Positions 6,968 to 10,225 of a stretch of 10,225 nt of DNA are shown here, piece by piece (position 1 is the first letter of the stretch; each line of letters begins with the position of its first letter). The position numbers and the translations under genes are program-made. The stretch lies in NCBI GenBank assembly GCA_947259685.1, contig CAMYNC010000133.1, forward strand, positions 1 to 10,225, in the 5' to 3' direction. The stretch comes from an uncultured Desulfuromonadales bacterium (lineage in GTDB: Bacteria; Desulfobacterota; Desulfuromonadia; Desulfuromonadales; Geopsychrobacteraceae). Below the pieces are notes generated by a model, which was not told where the DNA came from, ran no database searches, and saw only the letters and a list, made by a program, of their open reading frames with translations.

Positions 6968-9130
6968 ATGACTATAGTGAACCCGATATCGATTACCAGC
7001 CCAGCTGCACAGGCGAGCAATATACCGGTGGCCACATCGGAAGAGCGCCAGGTCGGCCTGCGGCTTGACCAGATCGTGCGGGCGACGGTGGTAGAAGGGG
7101 GACTTGATCGAATCCTGTTGGAAATGAACCAGCGGCATTATCAGGCGCAAAGCGAGCTTGAATTGCAAACCGGGCAAAAACTGACCCTGCAGGTGCTGCA
7201 AACCCATCCCAAGCTGGAGTTTCGAGTGCTGCCGGAGCAGCTGAATGGCCGACTCAGTCAGCTGTTGCCTCTGCTGTCCAGAGCCTACGATTGGGGCGGG
7301 TTGGTCGGGCAGCTGCAGCAGCAACCTGGGCAAGCCCAATTGCCCGTGGCGACGACCCAGGTTTTTAACCAGTTGCAGCAGCTTTTTCAAGCGGGTCCAG
7401 CGACCAACCCCGGATTGCATGAACAGATCACCACGCTTGCTGGTCAGTTACATCAACTGGCTGACGTGCACAATGGAATACCCCGGCAATCAGCAGCGCC
7501 TCATCCTGCGAATCCTCAGGTATACCAGTCGCAAACCGCACTCTTGGCTTTGCAAGCCCAATCGGCGCAACAGCCTCCTGATCTCAGCAGGTTGGTCCAG
7601 CAGCTGCAAGTTCAGCTTGCCCAGCTGCCGAAGGTCACCGGACAGCCTGTACCGGTAACCTGGGAGACGCAAACCCACGAATTATTGCGGCCATTTCTGC
7701 CGCTGGCTGGACAACTTCAAGGGCAAAACCTAGCCCCGCAATTGCTTGAACTGCAGGCTGTGCTGCAGCAGATTCACCGGCAACCGAACCTGACTCCGCA
7801 GCTGTCCCGAGAGTTGGAACAGCTGCTTGGCCAACTGGCCGCCAAGCCTCAGCCCCTCCCGACAAACCCGCAACTCCTGGAATCAAGCCAGCTGGCCGCT
7901 GGCCCGCTGCCTCAACGAGAATCAGGTCTCAGCCATTTGATCCAGGGGCTCCAGCTTCAGTTATCACTGCTGCCGAAAGTCACGGAGCAATCTTTGTCGA
8001 TAGCCTGGGAAGGGCAGACACGCGAGATGCTACAGGCCTTGCAGCAGACCCTTGAGCGAGCGCCGGGTCCTACTGCGCTGCAGCATCAGACTCAGCTTCC
8101 CGCACCTCAATTAGTAGAGTTACAGGCGGTGCTCCGGCAGATTCAGCAGCAGCCGAATTTCCCTCCAGTACTCGGCAATGATCTTGAGCGGCTGTTAGCT
8201 CAGCTGCACGCCAACCCACTGGTAGCACGGCCTCTGCTCGCCACCGGCAACGACCAAAATTATTCTGCGCCGCAGTCTGGGGGGCGCCAGGCCGCTCAAG
8301 CGGTATTCGCCTCGGCTGCTGCCAGCATGCCCGCTAAAGATGTGATTGCCGGTTTGGAAAAGCTGCTTGTCCAGGTACAGGAAGTCCAGATTCAGCAAAA
8401 GGGCTTGCCGCCAGCTCTGCTCGGCCGGCTCGAAGGTTTGCTCGATAAGATTTGCCAGTTGCCACCGGCGAGCGAGGTGGCTTTTCCGGCCCTGTCCGGA
8501 CTACCGGTGATTGCAGAGCAGCTAAACCAGTTGGTTCACCACTCCAACCTGCGGCCAGAGGGTGGGCCGCTCGGACTTCTTTCGCAGCTCTTCGGTTTTC
8601 ATCTTGAGACCGAGTTATTGGCCGGGAAGAAAAAAGCGGCCCTGGCCAGTTTGAAGCTGAGTCTGCTAAATCTGCGTGAAGAGCTTGCGGGGAAAGCGGA
8701 AGAACCTTTGCAGCGGCTGGAGCTTTTTCAGTTCTGTAAGGCCAGGTTGGCGGAAGAGCAGGTGCAGTTTTTACCCTTACTGATGGCCGAGTTGCAAGAA
8801 GGCTATCTGTTGGTCGAAAAGCAACCAGAACCGGATGATGATGAGGAAGGGGAACCGCCTCTGCAGTTGTCGTTATCGCTTCGGTTATCCGCATTGGGTA
8901 ATTTACGGGTCGATATGCTCTATGAAAAACAGGCTGTTCATCTGCGGCTGGCATGCGAAGACACGGAGAAAATGCACTACCTGCAGGCGCATGTTGCCGG
9001 GCTTGAAAAGACATTTACCGCGGTTCCATTACGGGGTGTCAGTTTTGCGGCCGATGCCCAGGTTGCCTCGCGGCAGTTATTGGAACGACTGGTTCCGGAG
9101 AGCTCCGGAGTTCTCGATGATCGGGTTTAG
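6968..9130 (+). CDS. FliK-like flagellar hook-length control protein, Gln-rich with internal repeats
   Basis: A 720-aa protein, longer than enteric FliK (about 400 aa). The C-terminal part (about 630-700) fits the FliK C-terminal domain: LSLRLSALGNLRVDMLYEKQ and a following VHLRLACEDTEKMHYLQAHV resemble the LxLxPxxLGxVxV pattern and the trailing amphipathic helix. An acidic patch DDDEEGE (623-628) precedes it. The N-terminal two thirds is Gln/Leu/Pro rich and holds a repeated module at about 205-297 and 320-420, with a weaker third copy at 459-500. FliK acts as an exported ruler and tells FlhB to switch substrate. The downstream FlhB-like gene strengthens this reading and recalls Bacillus ylqG-ylqH. 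The ATG at 6968 has no clear ribosome-binding site; GTG at 6977 is an alternative. Whether this is the main hook-length protein or a paralogue cannot be told here. Confidence 0.75.
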   Translation: MTIVNPISITSPAAQASNIPVATSEERQVGLRLDQIVRATVVEGGLDRILLEMNQRHYQAQSELELQTGQKLTLQVLQTHPKLEFRVLPEQLNGRLSQLLPLLSRAYDWGGLVGQLQQQPGQAQLPVATTQVFNQLQQLFQAGPATNPGLHEQITTLAGQLHQLADVHNGIPRQSAAPHPANPQVYQSQTALLALQAQSAQQPPDLSRLVQQLQVQLAQLPKVTGQPVPVTWETQTHELLRPFLPLAGQLQGQNLAPQLLELQAVLQQIHRQPNLTPQLSRELEQLLGQLAAKPQPLPTNPQLLESSQLAAGPLPQRESGLSHLIQGLQLQLSLLPKVTEQSLSIAWEGQTREMLQALQQTLERAPGPTALQHQTQLPAPQLVELQAVLRQIQQQPNFPPVLGNDLERLLAQLHANPLVARPLLATGNDQNYSAPQSGGRQAAQAVFASAAASMPAKDVIAGLEKLLVQVQEVQIQQKGLPPALLGRLEGLLDKICQLPPASEVAFPALSGLPVIAEQLNQLVHHSNLRPEGGPLGLLSQLFGFHLETELLAGKKKAALASLKLSLLNLREELAGKAEEPLQRLELFQFCKARLAEEQVQFLPLLMAELQEGYLLVEKQPEPDDDEEGEPPLQLSLSLRLSALGNLRVDMLYEKQAVHLRLACEDTEKMHYLQAHVAGLEKTFTAVPLRGVSFAADAQVASRQLLERLVPESSGVLDDRV

Positions 9131-9136
9131 TGTCGC

Positions 9137-9282
9137 GTGCGGTTAGTTCTTGCAAGTAATTCTGAGCAATTTTGGCCGATGGCAAGGTGCGTCGACGCAG
9201 GCCTAGCCAAAGCTAAGCTGCAGGAGACGCAACGACGCCAGCGGGAAAAAGGGCCAGAATTAATGGATGGAATTAACCGCAC
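9137..9282. repeat. Long imperfect palindrome filling the fliK-like/flhB-like gap
   Basis: Almost the whole intergenic stretch folds on itself. Pairs from outside in: 9137-9148 with 9271-9282 (GTGCGGTTA with TAACCGCAC plus three, one G-T), AATTCTG (9158-9164) with CAGAATT (9255-9261), TGGC (9180-9183) with GCCA (9237-9240), TGCGTC (9188-9193) with GACGCA (9226-9231), GCAG (9197-9200) with CTGC (9218-9221), and TAGC (9204-9207) with GCTA (9212-9215) around a CAAA loop. The inner block 9158-9261 has the look of a dispersed palindromic (REP/MITE-like) element. No second copy lies in the window, so the mobile nature is inference. Confidence 0.55.
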
Positions 9283-9294
9283 GGGACACAATGA

Positions 9295-9585
9295 ATGATG
9301 AAGAAGCGACCTAACGTTGAACAGGCGGTTGCGCTGCACTATGACCACCAACCGGGTTCGGCTCCCAAGGTGTTGGCGAGCGGGCAAGGAAAGTTGGCGC
9401 AAAAGATCATTGCTGCGGCAGAAACGGCCGGGGTGGATATCGTCAAAGATCCTGATCTGCTCGAAGTGTTGGGGATGGTTCCGGTGGGAGAAGAGATCCC
9501 TGCTGAGCTTTTCCAGGCTGTGGCTGAAATTCTGGCTTTTCTCTACCGAATCAATAACCGTTATGACATCTCCCAGGGCGGATAA
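9295..9585 (+). CDS. Free-standing FlhB C-terminal domain-like protein (EscU/YscU/HrcU family)
   Basis: A 96-aa cytoplasmic protein matching only the C-terminal cytoplasmic domain of FlhB, the export-specificity switch. EQAVALHYDH aligns with the strand after the NPTH cleavage site. It is followed by APKVLASGQGKLAQKIIAAA, GVDIVKDPDLLEVL and VGEEIPAELFQAVAEILAFL, the last being the family hallmark (IPxxLyxaVAevLA). The four membrane helices and the NPTH motif are absent, so it resembles an already-cleaved FlhB tail. Proteins of this kind (Bacillus YlqH is an example) sit beside FliK-like proteins. It may partner the FliK-like protein upstream or substitute for the FlhB tail; that is inference. 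An in-frame stop at 9292 fixes the start at ATG 9295 (or 9298), with GGGA (9283-9286) 8 nt upstream. Confidence 0.88.
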   Translation: MMKKRPNVEQAVALHYDHQPGSAPKVLASGQGKLAQKIIAAAETAGVDIVKDPDLLEVLGMVPVGEEIPAELFQAVAEILAFLYRINNRYDISQGG

Positions 9586-9648
9586 GCGCTGTGATTTCAA
9601 GTCTCTTGTTCGCTCTGCCGGCCCCTGCCCGGGCGCCGGAAAAATCCC

Positions 9649-9678
9649 TTTACAGCTTCTTGTCTGTTAGTGTATCTT
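9649..9678 (+). promoter_or_regulatory. Probable sigma-70 promoter of tRNA-Ser
   Basis: TTTACA (9649-9654) and TATCTT (9673-9678) are 18 nt apart. The -10 is preceded directly by TG (9671-9672). The mature tRNA begins 12 nt after the -10 box, which suits a short 5' leader removed by RNase P. Confidence 0.45.
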
Positions 9679-9689
9679 ACGCAGCCTGC

Positions 9690-9779
<90 letters not shown>

Positions 9780-9780
9780 A

Positions 9781-9906
9781 GGGGATTTGAAGCGGAGCGA
9801 GCGCTGACTAGATGTCAGAAAAGCGGCCAGGACGGCCGCGTCAGCGAGTGCAGGGGAGGTTACGCAGGAAGCGCCGTGATGGCGCTGACGAAGTGACCGA
9901 ATCCCC
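9781..9906 (+). ncRNA. Candidate structured RNA downstream of tRNA-Ser
   Basis: The outer ends GGGGATTTG (9781-9789) and CGAATCCCC (9898-9906) pair over 9 bp with one G-T pair, closing the whole segment. Inside are hairpins CTGAC/GTCAG (9804-9808 with 9814-9818), GCGGCC/GGCCGC (9823-9828 with 9834-9839) and GCGCC/GGCGC (9871-9875 with 9881-9885). GCGCTGAC occurs twice (9801-9808, 9882-9889), and either copy can pair with GTCAGCG (9840-9846), so alternative folds are possible. It lies on the tRNA transcript unless a terminator intervenes; none is seen. There is no recognised RNA family. It could instead be a palindromic DNA repeat. Confidence 0.35.
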
Positions 9907-9920
9907 CCCTCTCCGCCATA
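9898..9920 (+). repeat. Direct repeat copy 2: tRNA-Ser 3' end without a tRNA
   Basis: An exact 23-bp copy of 9757-9779, including CCA and the following TA. It is preceded by GTGACCGA (9893-9900), which also occurs near the 5' end of the tRNA (9696-9703). Copy 2 can therefore be read either as an attachment-site remnant or as a tRNA-Ser copy with its middle deleted. TATTTTACT follows. Confidence 0.85.
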
Positions 9921-9928
9921 TTTTACTC

Positions 9929-10048
9929 GGCTGATGAAAAACGCACATCTGCTGCGTTGCCCTCATCCCCCAGTAACGACGTACCATAGAGGTACGACTT
10001 ATCCTGTGGGATTTCGAGCGCCTTGCATCTGGACATTTTTGATCAGCC
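9929..10048. repeat. 120-bp palindromic intergenic repeat
   Basis: The element opens with GGCTGAT and closes with ATCAGCC. The flanking arms GAAAAACGCACATCTGC and GCATCTGGACATTTTTGATC are imperfect complements of each other. The centre holds a perfect hairpin CGTACC/GGTACG (9980-9985 with 9991-9996) around ATAGA. From memory, elements with arms of this kind are scattered between genes in Desulfuromonas and Geobacter relatives; I could not check that here. No transposase is present, so it would be a non-autonomous repeat. Confidence 0.6.
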
Positions 10049-10068
10049 CAGAAACGTAGTACTATAAA
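10039..10068 (+). promoter_or_regulatory. Probable sigma-70 promoter of ffs
   Basis: TTGATC (10039-10044) and TATAAA (10063-10068) are separated by 18 nt. The RNA begins at about 10075-10087. The -35 hexamer lies inside the right arm of the palindromic repeat ending at 10048. Confidence 0.5.
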
Positions 10069-10086
10069 AAGTAATCCGGTCGACGT

Positions 10087-10214
10087 TGCCGGTAGAAGTG
10101 ACAGCCGGGTCCCGCGCAACGGACTGCCGTGAACTCCGTCAGGCCCGGAAGGGAGCAGCGGTAGCGGACTTGGACGTGTGCCGCGGGGGTGCCTGGCTGT
10201 CACTTGTACCGGCA
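10087..10214 (+). ncRNA. ffs: Signal recognition particle RNA, small bacterial type (4.5S)
   Basis: RNA core of the SRP, which binds Ffh and targets nascent membrane proteins. The conserved domain IV apex is intact: GTCAGGCCCGGAAGGGAGCA (10138-10157), with the GGAA tetraloop at 10147-10150 and the asymmetric internal loop that binds Ffh. The two ends form a long hairpin: TGCCGGTA (10087-10094) with TACCGGCA (10207-10214), and GTGACAGCC (10098-10106) with GGCTGTCAC (10195-10203). At about 128 nt it is slightly longer than the E. coli RNA (114 nt) and has no Alu domain. Exact mature ends are inferred from the stem. Confidence 0.93.
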
Positions 10215-10225
10215 ATTTTTGTTTT
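10195..10225 (+). terminator. Terminator of ffs
   Basis: The closing stem of the SRP RNA itself acts as the terminator hairpin. It is followed by TTTTT (10216-10220), G, and TTTT at the window edge. Confidence 0.75.

Noticed and set aside
6676..7035. N-terminal extension of the diguanylate cyclase frame up to 7035
   Set aside because: It overlaps the start of the FliK-like gene, is not protein-like, and a good ribosome-binding site precedes the ATG at 6675.
9617..9645. Possible terminator hairpin after the FlhB-like gene (CCGGC/GCCGG)
   Set aside because: The stem is short with poor inner pairing and is followed by A rather than T on the + strand.

Overview
This window looks like a late-flagellar locus from a Gram-negative, Geobacter/Desulfuromonas-like deltaproteobacterium (Desulfobacterota). 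That placement is inferred from the gene content and order, moderate GC, the palindromic repeats and the style of the protein sequences. No single marker proves it.

Left part (1-5596, + strand): two nearly identical short flagellin genes, followed by flaG, fliD (filament cap), fliS (flagellin chaperone), a small FliT-like helical protein and a PilZ-domain protein. Each flagellin gene has its own GC-rich hairpin downstream. Both flagellin leaders carry the same small hairpin with ACGGAC in the loop, placed 24-26 nt ahead of a second ANGGA motif that overlaps the Shine-Dalgarno. This is the architecture of a CsrA-repressed flagellin leader.

Middle (5597-6967): a perfect 23-bp inverted repeat forms a bidirectional terminator between the convergent PilZ gene and a minus-strand diguanylate cyclase. 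The cyclase has a degenerate receiver domain followed by an intact GGEEF domain with an I-site. A sigma-28-like promoter precedes it. Cyclase and PilZ protein together suggest c-di-GMP control of motility made and read at the same locus.

Right part (6968-9585, + strand): a glutamine-rich FliK-like protein (720 aa) with internal repeats, then a free-standing FlhB C-terminal-like protein (96 aa). This pairing resembles Bacillus ylqG-ylqH. A long imperfect palindrome fills the gap between them. A sigma-28-like box ends 7 nt before the FliK-like ATG.

End (9586-10225): tRNA-Ser(GGA) with encoded CCA. About 120 bp downstream lies a perfect 23-bp repeat of the tRNA 3' end, and the sequence between can fold into a closed multi-hairpin structure. 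Next come a 120-bp palindromic repeat and the small SRP RNA gene (ffs) with its terminator.

Together the genes cover filament building, export switching and c-di-GMP signalling, next to stable-RNA housekeeping genes.
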